A stretch of 64,000 nucleotides of DNA from Dasania marina DSM 21967 (GCF_000373485.1 NZ_KB891575.1:864168-928167), one strand, 5' to 3'. Positions 16,867 through 25,351 are shown, counted from the first letter of the stretch. Notes: generated from the sequence alone by a model not told the origin. A program made the numbers and translations.

Positions 16867-18048
16867 TTAATTCGTAGTGAGTAGCGCGCGCCTTGCCGAA
16901 GGAATTAACAGCATAATAAGTAAGCTTAATGCGGTCAATCCACAGGCCATCCAAATAGCGGGGCTGTAAAGGCCGCCGCCTACTAAAAATGCGGCAATAG
17001 CGGGGCCCGCAGCATTACCTAACAGGTTGGTAAATTGCCCGGCGACGACCACGGTACCGGTTTGGTCTAAATTGGCTTGTATGCTTAAAAAGTAGGGCCA
17101 GCAAAATGCCCAAGCTATAGAGAAGGTGCCTATGCCTATGGTGTAGCCTATGGGTGTATGTATGTTCATTAATATCAGCAAGCCGATTATTTGCAGGATA
17201 AGCCCCGCGCTGAGTGGCTTGATATAACCGAAGCTATCTTTTAAATAAATTACCAATATGGCGCCTAAAACTGAAATGCCGGTAATGATAGCGATAATAT
17301 TACCCGAGGCTTTAACGCTTAAGCTGGCGTCTATACCGATGCGGTCGGCGTAAGCCCAAATAGCAGCAGTAGCCGCGCCATAAACACAGAGGCCGATAAG
17401 CGAAAGTAGCGCAGGGCGTTGAAAAATTAATTTAGTTTCCAGTGTGTCTAGTTCGTTGTTATTGGCGGGTAAAGGGTAATTCATAAAGATAGGCGTAGCG
17501 ATTAAAGCTAGCAGTTCTAGGCCGATAATGATGAGCATCATGCCATTAAACTCAATGCTCGCTAATGACTCCGCTAAGAAATACATGCCTATAGCGGGGA
17601 ATAAAAATTGGCAGCCTATATAAATGCCGTAGCCTTTTTCTGAATGGCTAAGCCTGGCAATAGCCGCGCCTGCTGCTGCCATCGCGGCACCGCCAGCCAT
17701 ACCCGAACAGAAGCGCACAACGGCAAACATAGTTAAATCGTGGAAGTACAGGCTGAGTACATCAAATACCACCATTAGCATCAAACCTATGCTCGCTACT
17801 TTGTGCAGCGGCCAGCGCTTGGTTTTAAGCGAAACGATTAGGGTGATAATGGCAACGCCGGCCAAATTAATGGCAGAGATCCAACCTGCGGTATCTTCGT
17901 CAAAGCCTAAGTAGTCGATATAAGCGCCCACCAGAATGGGCAGTATCATTAATGGGTAAAGGCCTATAGTGCCGATTAGGCCAATCAGTAACAGGCTAAG
18001 GCTACCATTCGGATTAAGGTATTGAGCAAAAGCTTTGAGCATGGGCAT
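16867..18048 (-). CDS. MFS transporter
   Basis: A 393-residue protein with about 12 hydrophobic segments in two six-helix halves, normal for the major facilitator superfamily. The loop after helix 2 reads KTKRWPLHKVASIGLM and helix 4/5 has RFCSGMAGGAAMAAAGAAIARLS, as in small-molecule MFS carriers. No more specific subfamily is evident. It lies downstream of the LuxR-type regulator, with an 82-base gap that holds a palindrome, and abuts the ureohydrolase remnant, so it may carry a substrate or product of the local catabolic genes. Confidence 0.85.
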   Translation of the reverse strand: MPMLKAFAQYLNPNGSLSLLLIGLIGTIGLYPLMILPILVGAYIDYLGFDEDTAGWISAINLAGVAIITLIVSLKTKRWPLHKVASIGLMLMVVFDVLSLYFHDLTMFAVVRFCSGMAGGAAMAAAGAAIARLSHSEKGYGIYIGCQFLFPAIGMYFLAESLASIEFNGMMLIIIGLELLALIATPIFMNYPLPANNNELDTLETKLIFQRPALLSLIGLCVYGAATAAIWAYADRIGIDASLSVKASGNIIAIITGISVLGAILVIYLKDSFGYIKPLSAGLILQIIGLLILMNIHTPIGYTIGIGTFSIAWAFCWPYFLSIQANLDQTGTVVVAGQFTNLLGNAAGPAIAAFLVGGGLYSPAIWMACGLTALSLLIMLLIPSARRALLTTN

Positions 18049-18099
18049 ACACCATTGGTTTTAAGCTACGCCTCGCAGTGTATGGGGTTTGAGTAGAGT

Positions 18100-18120
18100 T
18101 GCTATACCCACTTGGGATAG
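18100..18120. promoter_or_regulatory. Palindrome upstream of the MFS gene, candidate LuxR-type operator
   Basis: GCTAT and ATAGC arms enclose a CCC-ACTT-GGG core within about 21 bases. It lies roughly 55-75 bases upstream of the MFS start, where an activator site is expected. It is loosely similar in core to palindromes near the other LuxR gene (23841-23860 and 24970-24993). Confidence 0.35.
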
Positions 18121-18130
18121 CTGACAGCCG

Positions 18131-18997
18131 CTAGCTTACGTTCATATACGCTTGCAGCGGGTCGCCGCTATCTGAGGCTTTGGCAGAGGATAGGGCATCA
18201 ATAAATAAATAAAACAGTTCGGCCTGCGAGCTAATGTCTAGCTTTTGATAAATGCGCTTACGATGCAGCTTTACCGTAGACAAGGATATGGCCATGCGTT
18301 CAGCGGCGGCCTTATTGGAGTGGCCGTGTAGCACTAATTGCAAAACATCATGCTCTCTGGGGGTTAGCAAGGTGCTGCCAAATTGTTTGAGAGCCTGTTG
18401 TAGGGCTTGATTAAGATTACGCTCATCGGGCTGCGTGTTGTTGCTGGGGCGGCTGCTAGCGTCTTGCAACAACCAATGCTTGCTGAGCAGCTCGGTAATA
18501 ATATGGCTAAGGCTATAAAAAAAACTCAAGGTTTTAGCGCTAAAAAGTTTGCTGGGCTGCGCATGGCTAATGGAGAAGTGCAGGTGTTGGTTGTTCGGCA
18601 GGGCGGTTATGTAGCTCACTTCATCATTCACATGGGTGGCTTTGTAATAGTGGCGGAAAAATTCGGTTTTCTTGAAGTTGTCGGGGGCTATATCTTTTAA
18701 GCGATACGCACCATTAGCTGCGCCCTTAAGGCTGGCTTGGTAATAGGGGTCAAAAATATAGGGGCCATTAATATAGCTGCTGACTTGCAGGGCGTATTGG
18801 TCTTCATTGGCCAGGTTGGAGTAAAGACATTGTGGCCGCTGTTGATCGGGAAAATATAAAAAGAGTAGATCGCTGACTTCTGCAAAACAAGTAAAGGCTT
18901 GGCACAGCGCAGGGTAAAAGGCATCACTGCCTAAACTGGCAACCGCGGTACCTAGCTGATCTAGGCATTGTTGCTGGTTATGCAAGGCTAAGTTCAT
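18131..18997 (-). CDS. LuxR-type (C-terminal HTH) transcriptional regulator
   Basis: A 288-residue protein. The C-terminal 65 residues are a GerE/LuxR helix-turn-helix (LTPREHDVLQLVLHGHSNKA, then MAISLSTVKLHRKRIYQKL). The N-terminal 200 residues are not an acyl-homoserine-lactone domain or receiver that I recognise, but they are clearly related to those of the other LuxR-type gene at 24061 (shared LGSDAF, SYING-Y-DP and DIAPD). The pair brackets the aldehyde dehydrogenase and aminotransferase genes, suggesting that they sense an intermediate of that pathway. That role is inference. Confidence 0.85.
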   Translation of the reverse strand: MNLALHNQQQCLDQLGTAVASLGSDAFYPALCQAFTCFAEVSDLLFLYFPDQQRPQCLYSNLANEDQYALQVSSYINGPYIFDPYYQASLKGAANGAYRLKDIAPDNFKKTEFFRHYYKATHVNDEVSYITALPNNQHLHFSISHAQPSKLFSAKTLSFFYSLSHIITELLSKHWLLQDASSRPSNNTQPDERNLNQALQQALKQFGSTLLTPREHDVLQLVLHGHSNKAAAERMAISLSTVKLHRKRIYQKLDISSQAELFYLFIDALSSAKASDSGDPLQAYMNVS

Positions 18998-19091
18998 AAG
19001 GTGAATGTCAGTACGGGGCTTATGTGGTGAACGTATGTAATGGGCTTATCTAAAAGATTTACCCTAGCATAAGTAAAGCGATAGTCGAAAC

Positions 19092-19115
19092 AAAAACGGC
19101 CCATAGTGGGCCGTT
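19092..19115 (-). terminator. Intrinsic terminator of the acylating-type aldehyde dehydrogenase gene
   Basis: AACGGCCCA and TGGGCCGTT pair perfectly around a 3-base loop, with five A on the plus strand giving the T-run on the minus strand. It lies 23 bases past the stop codon. Confidence 0.8.
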
Positions 19116-19137
19116 AACAAGGGTTGAGTTTTTACCA

Positions 19138-20529
19138 TTAACCCCAAATTTCTTCATCGCTGGGTACGTATTTATCGTCTTGAGTGTAGCCTATGCGCTG
19201 GGTGTTAATCATGTGCTTGTAGTTAAAGTTTTCAGAAATAGAGTTATTACCCCAAGAGCCGCAACCTAAGGTGCCGGTGGGGATAAAACCGTTTTTCAGT
19301 GAACCGCCGACTGACAGTGAGGCTGGCTCGTTAACGGCAACGCGGCTAACGGGTAGCGCTAAACCTATCTTGGCAATGGTCTCTTCGGAGTTGGAGTGTA
19401 TAGCGCAGGTGTGGCCCTTGCCTTTAATCTCTAAATTGGCGCGGGCTATGGCTATGGCCTCATCCAGTGTGTCGTATTCAAAGGCGGCGAGTACCGGGCA
19501 CATTTTTTCACTGCGTAATACATCGTCGGCGTCGCCGTTGGATTTCAACATAATCACGCGGGTGTCTTCCGGGACGTCCACGCCTGCGAGCTTGGCAATA
19601 GTTTGCACGGTTTGGCCTACCACTTCTTTAGTGTTGTAGCCGTTCTCAAAAATCACCTTGCGAAATTTATCGGCGATGTTTTGATCGTCACTATAAAAGG
19701 CGCCATTGGCTTTAAAGGCGGCGATAACGCTGGCAAATTCGCTGCGTGGGGCAATAACCGTTTGGTCGCCAGAGCAGATAATGCCGTTATCAAAGGCGCG
19801 GCCGGTAATCACTTTGCTGGCTGCGCTGTTGTGGTCTATGCCGCTATCAAAAATAGTTTGCACATTACCTGCACCTACACCAAAAGAGGGCTTGCCGCTG
19901 CTATAAGCTGCGGTCACCATCGCTGGGCCGCCGGTGGCGACTAGCACGTCAACGCTGGACATCAGTTCATTAGTCAACGGCAGCGACGGTTCGGCTATGC
20001 ATTGGATTAAATTGTCGGGCGCGCCCAGTTTTTTTAACTCGGCATTAATCATATTGGTGGCTTTGAGCGTAGTTTTTTTCGCGCGCGGGTGCGGCGCTAC
20101 AATTAAGCTGTTGCCTCCTTTTAGGGCAAACATAGCGTTGCACATAATGGTCATAACCGGGCTGGTGGTGGGGATAACTGCACCTACTACGCCTACTGGT
20201 TTGGCGATGGTCACCATGCCCTCAGCATTTTTAGGTTCAATAATACCTACCGACTTTTTGCCCTTGAGATAATTCCAGACATTGCGCGACTTGCCCTGGT
20301 TTTTGAGGGTCTTATCTTTGATGTTACCCATTTCGGTTTCTTCAAAGGTATCTATGGCTAGCTCTTCGGCATTATCAAACACCACTTTACCCACGGCGCG
20401 CACTAGGGCGTCGATTTGCTCTTGTGAGTAGTGCTCTATGCCTTGTAGCGCGGTGCGTGCTTTGGCAAGCATTTCCTGCATAGAGGGCTGAATGGATGGT
20501 TGTGTGGACGATTGCGTAGATGCATTCAT
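19138..20529 (-). CDS. CoA-acylating-type aldehyde dehydrogenase (sulfoacetaldehyde dehydrogenase SauS-like)
   Basis: A 463-residue member of the acylating aldehyde dehydrogenase group (related to EutE, PduP, the AdhE N-terminal domain and SauS). Recognisable blocks are GAVIPTTSPVMTIMCNAM, then IVAPHPRAKKTT, the Cys-containing NGIICSGDQTVIAP and the C-terminal GTLGCGSWGNNSISEN. Enzymes of this group oxidise an aldehyde to an acyl-CoA with NAD(P)+. The closest family I can name is sulfoacetaldehyde dehydrogenase, but the assignment to that substrate is not proven. The neighbouring class III aminotransferase would supply an aldehyde from an amine, which supports this route. Confidence 0.8.
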   Translation of the reverse strand: MNASTQSSTQPSIQPSMQEMLAKARTALQGIEHYSQEQIDALVRAVGKVVFDNAEELAIDTFEETEMGNIKDKTLKNQGKSRNVWNYLKGKKSVGIIEPKNAEGMVTIAKPVGVVGAVIPTTSPVMTIMCNAMFALKGGNSLIVAPHPRAKKTTLKATNMINAELKKLGAPDNLIQCIAEPSLPLTNELMSSVDVLVATGGPAMVTAAYSSGKPSFGVGAGNVQTIFDSGIDHNSAASKVITGRAFDNGIICSGDQTVIAPRSEFASVIAAFKANGAFYSDDQNIADKFRKVIFENGYNTKEVVGQTVQTIAKLAGVDVPEDTRVIMLKSNGDADDVLRSEKMCPVLAAFEYDTLDEAIAIARANLEIKGKGHTCAIHSNSEETIAKIGLALPVSRVAVNEPASLSVGGSLKNGFIPTGTLGCGSWGNNSISENFNYKHMINTQRIGYTQDDKYVPSDEEIWG

Positions 20530-20648
20530 AAGGGGGCTCCAGTTAGCTGTATTGTTATTACTTTTTAATGCATGGCAGGGAGTATAGCCTTGTTGTGGAT
20601 CAATATTACAGAGTAAATGTCGATATTTTTGAATAATAACGAAAATAA

Positions 20649-20676
20649 AAAAGGGGCTGAAAAATCAGCCCCTTTT
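20649..20676 (-). terminator. Intrinsic terminator of the NAD-dependent aldehyde dehydrogenase gene
   Basis: AAAAGGGGCTGA and TCAGCCCCTTTT form a 12-base perfect stem with an AAAA loop. It follows the stop codon of the 20695-22197 gene and can work on both strands. Confidence 0.85.
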
Positions 20677-20694
20677 GAGTCACGCGATTGGCAA

Positions 20695-22197
20695 TTACAT
20701 TTGGATAAAGACCGTTTTGGTCTCTAGGAAGTAAGCCAATTGCTCTGGCCCCATGTCCTTACCAATACCCGATTGCTTGAAGCCACCAAACGGTAAGCTG
20801 TAGTCACCGCCGTCGTGGGTGTTAACGCTAACGCCACCGGCATGCAGCTTCTTAACACAGCGCAGGGCGCGGCTAATGTCCTGAGTGAACACCGAGGCAG
20901 CCAAGCCAAACTGGCTGTCGTTGGCTAAGTGCATGGCTTCTTCTTCGGTGTCGAAGGGCTGAACAACCAAGACGGGGCCAAAGATTTCTTCGCGTACTAT
21001 GCGCATGTCGTTAGTGGTGTCAGCAAAAAGCGTAGGCTGTATATAGTAGCCAGGACGATCGATGGCTGCACCGCCAGTTACCAGGCGTGCGCCTTCTTCT
21101 TTGCCTATGTTGATGTAGTTCATCACCGAATTAAATTGGGTTTTGGAGATTTGTGGGCCCTGAGTGGTTTCTGGGTCCAGTGGATCACCTATCACTACGT
21201 CTTCTAAGGCTTTGGCTATGGCCTGCACAGTTTCTTCATAAATGTCGCGCTGTACATATAAGCGTGAGCCTGCGCTGCACACTTGGCCCGAATTAAAGAA
21301 TACGCTATTAATGCAGCTATCTACCACATCGGCGATTTTCGCATCATTAAACGCAACCATAGGCGATTTTCCGCCTAGCTCTAGGGTGACGTGGGTGATG
21401 TTTTCAACCGCGGCTTTGCCGACGAGTTTGCCTACAGGGGTAGAGCCGGTGAATGAGACTTTGTTGATGCCGGGGTGAGAGGCAAGGTGGTTGCCAACGG
21501 TGCTGCCTTTACCGGTTACGATGTTTACAACACCTTTAGGGATACCGGCTTCGTCACATAGTCGGGCAAAATACAGCATGCTGAGCGGGGTGATTTCGGC
21601 AGGCTTTAATACTACGGTACAACCAACCGTTAAGGGCGCGGCTAGTTTCCACATAGACATGTTTAAAGGCCAGTTCCATGGCACGATAGCACCAACCACA
21701 CCGACAGGCTGTTTTAGGGTGAAGCCGAAGGCATTGGGAGTGGAAACGTCGCGGGTGGCGCCGTCGATTTTAGTCGCCCAACCTGCCATGTAACGCAAAA
21801 AATCTATAGAGCCCATGATGTCTACAGGCATGCAGCCGCTAATGGCTTTACCGGCATCTAGGCTTTCTAGTTCGGCTAAGGTTTGCGCGTTAGCTTCCAT
21901 AAGGTCGGCTAGCTTTAATAGTAGCGCCTGTCTGTCCATGGGGCTGAGGCGTGACCATTCGCTGTCTTCAAAGGCTTGACGCGCGGCGGCAACAGCCGTG
22001 TCGACATCGGCTTCATTAGCCATGGTAACGGTAATTAATTCGCTACCGGTAGCGGGGTCTTCAATGCTAGACACTTGGCCGCTAGCCGATTCAACAAATT
22101 CACCGTTGATGTACATTTTGTGGTGTTTGCCGAGGAAGCTGCGGGTTTCTTCGGTGACGTTGTACTTGTCTATATTCGCAAGGGTTATTGCATCCAT
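20695..22197 (-). CDS. NAD(P)-dependent aldehyde dehydrogenase
   Basis: A 500-residue classical ALDH. The conserved blocks are VGAIVPWNWPLNMSMWK, then VSFTGSTPVGK, LELGGKSPM (active-site glutamate), FFNSGQVCSAGSR (catalytic cysteine) and EEIFGPVLVV. Such proteins oxidise aldehydes, including betaine aldehyde, aminobutyraldehyde and gamma-glutamyl-aminobutyraldehyde, to acids. The exact substrate is not clear. It is preceded and followed by terminators, so it is probably transcribed alone, but it sits between the acylating dehydrogenase and the aminotransferase, pointing to a shared pathway. Confidence 0.9.
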   Translation of the reverse strand: MDAITLANIDKYNVTEETRSFLGKHHKMYINGEFVESASGQVSSIEDPATGSELITVTMANEADVDTAVAAARQAFEDSEWSRLSPMDRQALLLKLADLMEANAQTLAELESLDAGKAISGCMPVDIMGSIDFLRYMAGWATKIDGATRDVSTPNAFGFTLKQPVGVVGAIVPWNWPLNMSMWKLAAPLTVGCTVVLKPAEITPLSMLYFARLCDEAGIPKGVVNIVTGKGSTVGNHLASHPGINKVSFTGSTPVGKLVGKAAVENITHVTLELGGKSPMVAFNDAKIADVVDSCINSVFFNSGQVCSAGSRLYVQRDIYEETVQAIAKALEDVVIGDPLDPETTQGPQISKTQFNSVMNYINIGKEEGARLVTGGAAIDRPGYYIQPTLFADTTNDMRIVREEIFGPVLVVQPFDTEEEAMHLANDSQFGLAASVFTQDISRALRCVKKLHAGGVSVNTHDGGDYSLPFGGFKQSGIGKDMGPEQLAYFLETKTVFIQM

Positions 22198-22285
22198 GGG
22201 GGGCCTCTCTTTATTAATATAAATGGGGGTTACATCTTGTTAAAAGAATGCGAGCCAGTGTAGGGGAGAATATACGGAAGGGCTA

Positions 22286-22321
22286 GAGCAAAACACCCCT
22301 CATATAAGGGGTGTTTTGCTC
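22286..22321 (-). terminator. Intrinsic terminator of the aminotransferase gene
   Basis: GAGCAAAACACCCCT and AGGGGTGTTTTGCTC form a 15-base perfect stem around a 6-base loop. It lies 24 bases past the aminotransferase stop codon, before the aldehyde dehydrogenase start. Confidence 0.8.
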
Positions 22322-22344
22322 ATTTGTACTGTAAAAAGTAGGGG

Positions 22345-23769
22345 TTACCAGTGGCCCTGCTCTTTCATTTTCGCACCGGCGTCGATAATCGCCTTGCGCA
22401 AGGTGCTGACGATAAAGTCGGCCTCCTCTTTGGTGAGCACTAATGGCGGTGACATAACGTTTAGGTTAATGATGGGGCGTACGATTAAGCCCATGGCATC
22501 AGCCTCGTTAGACACTTGCTTGCCTATATCAAGTTCTTCAGGGAAGTTCTCTTTGGTTGCCTTGTTTTTAACTAGCTCCACACACACCATTAGGTGTGAG
22601 CCGCGCACGTCGCCTACCATATCGAGGTCGCGCAGGGTATTGAGCTGTTCCATAAAGTAGGGGCCTACTTCGCGCACATGTTCTAAGATCTTCTCGTCTT
22701 CAAGAATCTCTATGTTTTTCAGCGCGGCGGCACAGCTAACCGGGTGGCCGCTGTAAGTGTAACCGTGGGCGTAATAGTAACCTTGGTCGGGTTGTGAGAT
22801 GCCGGCAAAGATAGCGTCAGAGAAGATCATCGCACCTATGGGTAGGTAGCCTGAGGATAAACCTTTAGCGCAGACAATAATGTCGGGCACGATGCCAAAT
22901 ATAGACTCAGAGGCAAACCATTGGCCTAGGCGACCAAAACCGGTAACCACTTCATCAGAGATATACAGGATGTCGTTGGCTTGGCAGATTTCCCAAATAC
23001 GCTTTAGGTAGTTGGCGGGCGGTAATACCACGCCGCCGGCTCCCATAATAGGTTCGGCAATAAACGCTGCTACTTTATCAGCACCGCCTATCTCTTCAAT
23101 TTTAGCTTCAAACTCGGCTACCAGCTGATCGGCAAATTCTTGCTCAGATAAACCTTTACTGTAGCGGTAGTGGTTGGGTGAGCTTAGGTGATGTATGTCA
23201 TCAGATTTAAAATCGAAAAAGTCGGGGTGGTCACCGGCTTTGCCGCCTAAAGACATGGCCGCATAGGTGGTGCCATGGTAAGCATCTTTGCGAGAGATAA
23301 AGTGCTTCTTATCTTTTTTGCCGCGACAGTTGTTGTACATTTGTACGGTGCGGTAGGCCGAGTCTACTGCGGTAGAGCCGCCGCAGGTAAAGAACACATG
23401 ATTTAAGTGGCCGGGGGCCAAGTCAGCTAATTTTTTAGCTAGTTTTGCCGCGGGTACGTTAGTCATGTCAACGAAGGGGCTGGCATAGGATAGCTCGCGT
23501 ACTTGATCGGCGATAACGTCGGCCATTTCATCGCGGCCTAAACCGATGTTGTTACACCATAAGCCACCCACGGCATCTAAATATTGATTACCTTCGGCAT
23601 CCCAAATTAAACAGCCTTTACCTTTGGCAATAGGCAGTGCGCCTTCTTCGGGAAATACATCGAAGATTTGATAGGGGTGTAAGTGGTGGTCCCTATCCAT
23701 ATCAATAATGGCTTGCGTTTCATCAGCACTCAATTGGCCTTTGTGGGCCGCTGTGTTGTTAGAAGACAT
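22345..23769 (-). CDS. Class III (PLP) aminotransferase, omega-type
   Basis: A 474-residue fold-type I class III aminotransferase. Recognisable are LDAVGGLWCNNIGLGR near the N-terminus, FTCGGSTAVDSAYRTVQMY, the DAYHGTTYAAMSLGG segment, ISDEVVTGFGRLGQWF and CAKGLSSGYLPIGAMI (the PLP-binding lysine). Members include taurine:pyruvate, beta-alanine:pyruvate and polyamine aminotransferases, which remove a terminal amine to give an aldehyde. Adjacent aldehyde dehydrogenases agree with that. Which amine is used is not certain; taurine-type or diamine substrates are options. The divergent LuxR-type gene, 291 bases upstream, is the likely regulator. Confidence 0.9.
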   Translation of the reverse strand: MSSNNTAAHKGQLSADETQAIIDMDRDHHLHPYQIFDVFPEEGALPIAKGKGCLIWDAEGNQYLDAVGGLWCNNIGLGRDEMADVIADQVRELSYASPFVDMTNVPAAKLAKKLADLAPGHLNHVFFTCGGSTAVDSAYRTVQMYNNCRGKKDKKHFISRKDAYHGTTYAAMSLGGKAGDHPDFFDFKSDDIHHLSSPNHYRYSKGLSEQEFADQLVAEFEAKIEEIGGADKVAAFIAEPIMGAGGVVLPPANYLKRIWEICQANDILYISDEVVTGFGRLGQWFASESIFGIVPDIIVCAKGLSSGYLPIGAMIFSDAIFAGISQPDQGYYYAHGYTYSGHPVSCAAALKNIEILEDEKILEHVREVGPYFMEQLNTLRDLDMVGDVRGSHLMVCVELVKNKATKENFPEELDIGKQVSNEADAMGLIVRPIINLNVMSPPLVLTKEEADFIVSTLRKAIIDAGAKMKEQGHW

Positions 23770-23840
23770 GGTCTGCTCCGTAAAACAAAAAGGTTGTGTA
23801 TTTAAGTTGAAATGAGTTTGAAGGAGTTTAAAAGGGTTTT

Positions 23841-23860
23841 ATATACCCTTTAGGGGTGAT
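23841..23860. promoter_or_regulatory. Palindrome-like site upstream of the aminotransferase gene
   Basis: ATATACCCTTTAGGGGTGAT lies 72-91 bases upstream of the aminotransferase start, in the space shared with the divergent LuxR-type gene. Its ACCC...GGGT arms resemble those at 24970-24993. It is a candidate operator, on pattern alone. Confidence 0.35.
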
Positions 23861-23999
23861 GCGTTTACCAGTGTTTCGCAGCTATTAACGGGTTTTATTA
23901 AAAGTTAACCGCAAGTTGCTGTATGTCGGTTACTGTATATAGGTGTTTTTGCGCAGATGTGCCAGTCAAAAGGCGGGACGTCTTATATTACAGCTTCCC

Positions 24000-24005
24000 T
24001 ATAAT
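24000..24005 (+). promoter_or_regulatory. -10-like TATAAT before the LuxR-type gene
   Basis: A perfect TATAAT lies 55 bases upstream of the LuxR-type start. No clear -35 element is seen at the usual spacing, consistent with an activator-dependent or weak promoter, so the call is tentative. Confidence 0.3.
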
Positions 24006-24060
24006 AGTGTTTAATGAAAGCTATCTATTTATCTATCTAGGTTAGGCGAACGGTTAAGCG

Positions 24061-24912
24061 ATGAGTGATGTAAAAGACTGTAACAATAATGGCCCTTGGG
24101 TAGAGCGGGTGGCTGCGGTGATCTCCGAGTTGGGCAGTGATGCTTTCTGGCCCTGCTTGGCCGATTTAATTGCCGGTGTTGTCGCCATAGATGATTGTAT
24201 GGTGTTGTTATTTATGCGCGGGCAAATCCCGGTGATATTGCATGGTCGCTCTTCGCAAACGGAAATTAGTCTGCTGGAAAAGTCTTATATCAATGGCGCC
24301 TATGTGTTGGATCCTTGCTTCCAAGCCGCCAGACGTCAGCAGTGGGGTTACTATAGTTTTGTTGATATCGCCCCGGACGGTTTTTACGACAGCGAGCTGT
24401 ACAGTATCTACCACGCGCAGTCGATCATGTTGGATGAGGCGGGTTATTTAATAGAGGGAGAAGGCGAAAGCTTTATTAATATTTCGCTGGCCCGATTTGA
24501 AAGCTCGCCGGAGTTTAATGCCCAGGAAAAAGCCCTGTTGCAGCAGATAGAGCCTGTAGTGGCGGCGGCGGTAAAGGAGTATTTGCGCCAGCACATCAGT
24601 CGCATAGCCGAAGAAAAGCGGCCGTTACACAAAATGATGGCCGAAGTGTTGGAGTTGTTTGGCACTTCGGTGCTTACCAGCCGGGAAACCCATGTTATCC
24701 ACCTGATACTCAAAGGCTACTCGGCCAAGTCTATCGCCGAGCACTTAGATATCTCTATTAATACCGTTAAGCTGCATCGCAAAAATGCCTATGCCAAGCT
24801 GGATATCAGTTCTCAGAGTGAGTTGTTTCACCTGTTTATAGACTCGCTGTCGTGCTTAGATGAGGACTATACGCGGGATTCGTTGGTGATGTATTTACAG
24901 GTGCCTGGTTGA
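24061..24912 (+). CDS. LuxR-type (C-terminal HTH) transcriptional regulator, paralogue of 18131-18997
   Basis: A 283-residue protein with a C-terminal LuxR helix-turn-helix (LTSRETHVIHLILKGYSAKS, then LDISINTVKLHRKNAYAKL, DISSQSELF). Its N-terminal 200 residues match the paralogue on the other side of the aldehyde dehydrogenase cluster: ISELGSDAFWPCL, SYINGAYVLDP, DIAPDGFYDSE. No known receiver, GAF or autoinducer domain is certain, though the length would suit a ligand-binding domain. It is divergent from the aminotransferase gene, where a regulator of that gene would be expected. Confidence 0.88.
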   Translation: MSDVKDCNNNGPWVERVAAVISELGSDAFWPCLADLIAGVVAIDDCMVLLFMRGQIPVILHGRSSQTEISLLEKSYINGAYVLDPCFQAARRQQWGYYSFVDIAPDGFYDSELYSIYHAQSIMLDEAGYLIEGEGESFINISLARFESSPEFNAQEKALLQQIEPVVAAAVKEYLRQHISRIAEEKRPLHKMMAEVLELFGTSVLTSRETHVIHLILKGYSAKSIAEHLDISINTVKLHRKNAYAKLDISSQSELFHLFIDSLSCLDEDYTRDSLVMYLQVPG

Positions 24913-24969
24913 TTTTGCAGGGTAAAGCACTGGGCATATCGCTATTAGTAGGTAATCAGCTTGTTATTT

Positions 24970-24993
24970 GGCTACCCCTTAGGGGTTATTGCC
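24970..24993. repeat. Palindrome downstream of the LuxR-type gene
   Basis: TACCCC and GGGGTTA surround TTA, flanked by GGC and GCC. It is not followed by a T-run, so it is unlikely to be a plain terminator. It resembles the palindrome at 23841-23860 on the other side of the LuxR gene. Confidence 0.4.
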
Positions 24994-25121
24994 AGAAAAA
25001 CCTATAAGAGTAATATCGCTGCCATAGATTTGAGCCGCGGCACAATCCTGAGTGTAATCATGGACATGCACTAGCTGCTGCGCTGCTCATAATGATTCAT
25101 CTATGGTCTCTTCACCTTTAG

Positions 25122-25151
25122 CCCTCGGTCGTACGCGATCGGGGGTTTTTT
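25122..25151 (+). terminator. Strong intrinsic terminator with TACG loop
   Basis: A 10-base-pair stem (including three G-U-type pairs) from CCCTCGGTCG and CGATCGGGGG, capped by TACG and followed by six T, then ATTTTT. It is 210 bases past the LuxR stop, so it ends either a long 3' leader or an unannotated small RNA. Confidence 0.8.
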
Positions 25152-25280
25152 ATTTTTGCCTTTTAAAAAGCCGTGAACCCCTTGATATTAAGGCAAGAAA
25201 GCACTATTTTGCGCTTGCGTTGATTAGCATCAACGCCGCTGGTGCAGGGGGTGGTACTCTGTTCCACTGGTTTGTAGTGA

Positions 25281-25307
25281 GGAACTTTTTTGCCCTTGGC
25301 GCTCTAA
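25281..25307 (+). promoter_or_regulatory. Sigma-E-type promoter of rpoH
   Basis: GGAACTT at 25281-25287 and TCTAA at 25303-25307 are separated by 15 bases. This matches the RpoE consensus (GGAACTT, then TCTGA/TCAAA) and the logic of the E. coli rpoH P3 promoter. The start point would be about 40 bases before the ATG. Confidence 0.6.
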
Positions 25308-25351
25308 GCTAGGGGTGATAGTATTGGGCACTGATTTTTTGGAGGTAAACA

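Larger units (their letters stand above)
24913..25351. other. 439-base intergenic stretch before rpoH
   Basis: No gene of normal coding character is seen. It contains a palindrome at 24970-24993 (TACCCCTTAGGGGTTA core), a strong terminator at 25122-25151 that serves no visible upstream gene closely, and a sigma-E-like promoter at 25281-25307. A small RNA ending at the terminator is possible but not shown. Confidence 0.6.

Noticed and set aside
19603..19944. Long open frames on the plus strand inside the acylating aldehyde dehydrogenase gene
   Set aside because: They are antisense to a clearly conserved enzyme and show no own family features.
24970..24993. Hairpin after the LuxR gene read as a terminator
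   Set aside because: It is not followed by a run of T; kept only as a palindrome.
25103..25312. A 69-codon open frame between the LuxR gene and rpoH
   Set aside because: It would span the strong terminator and the sigma-E-like promoter and resembles no known protein.
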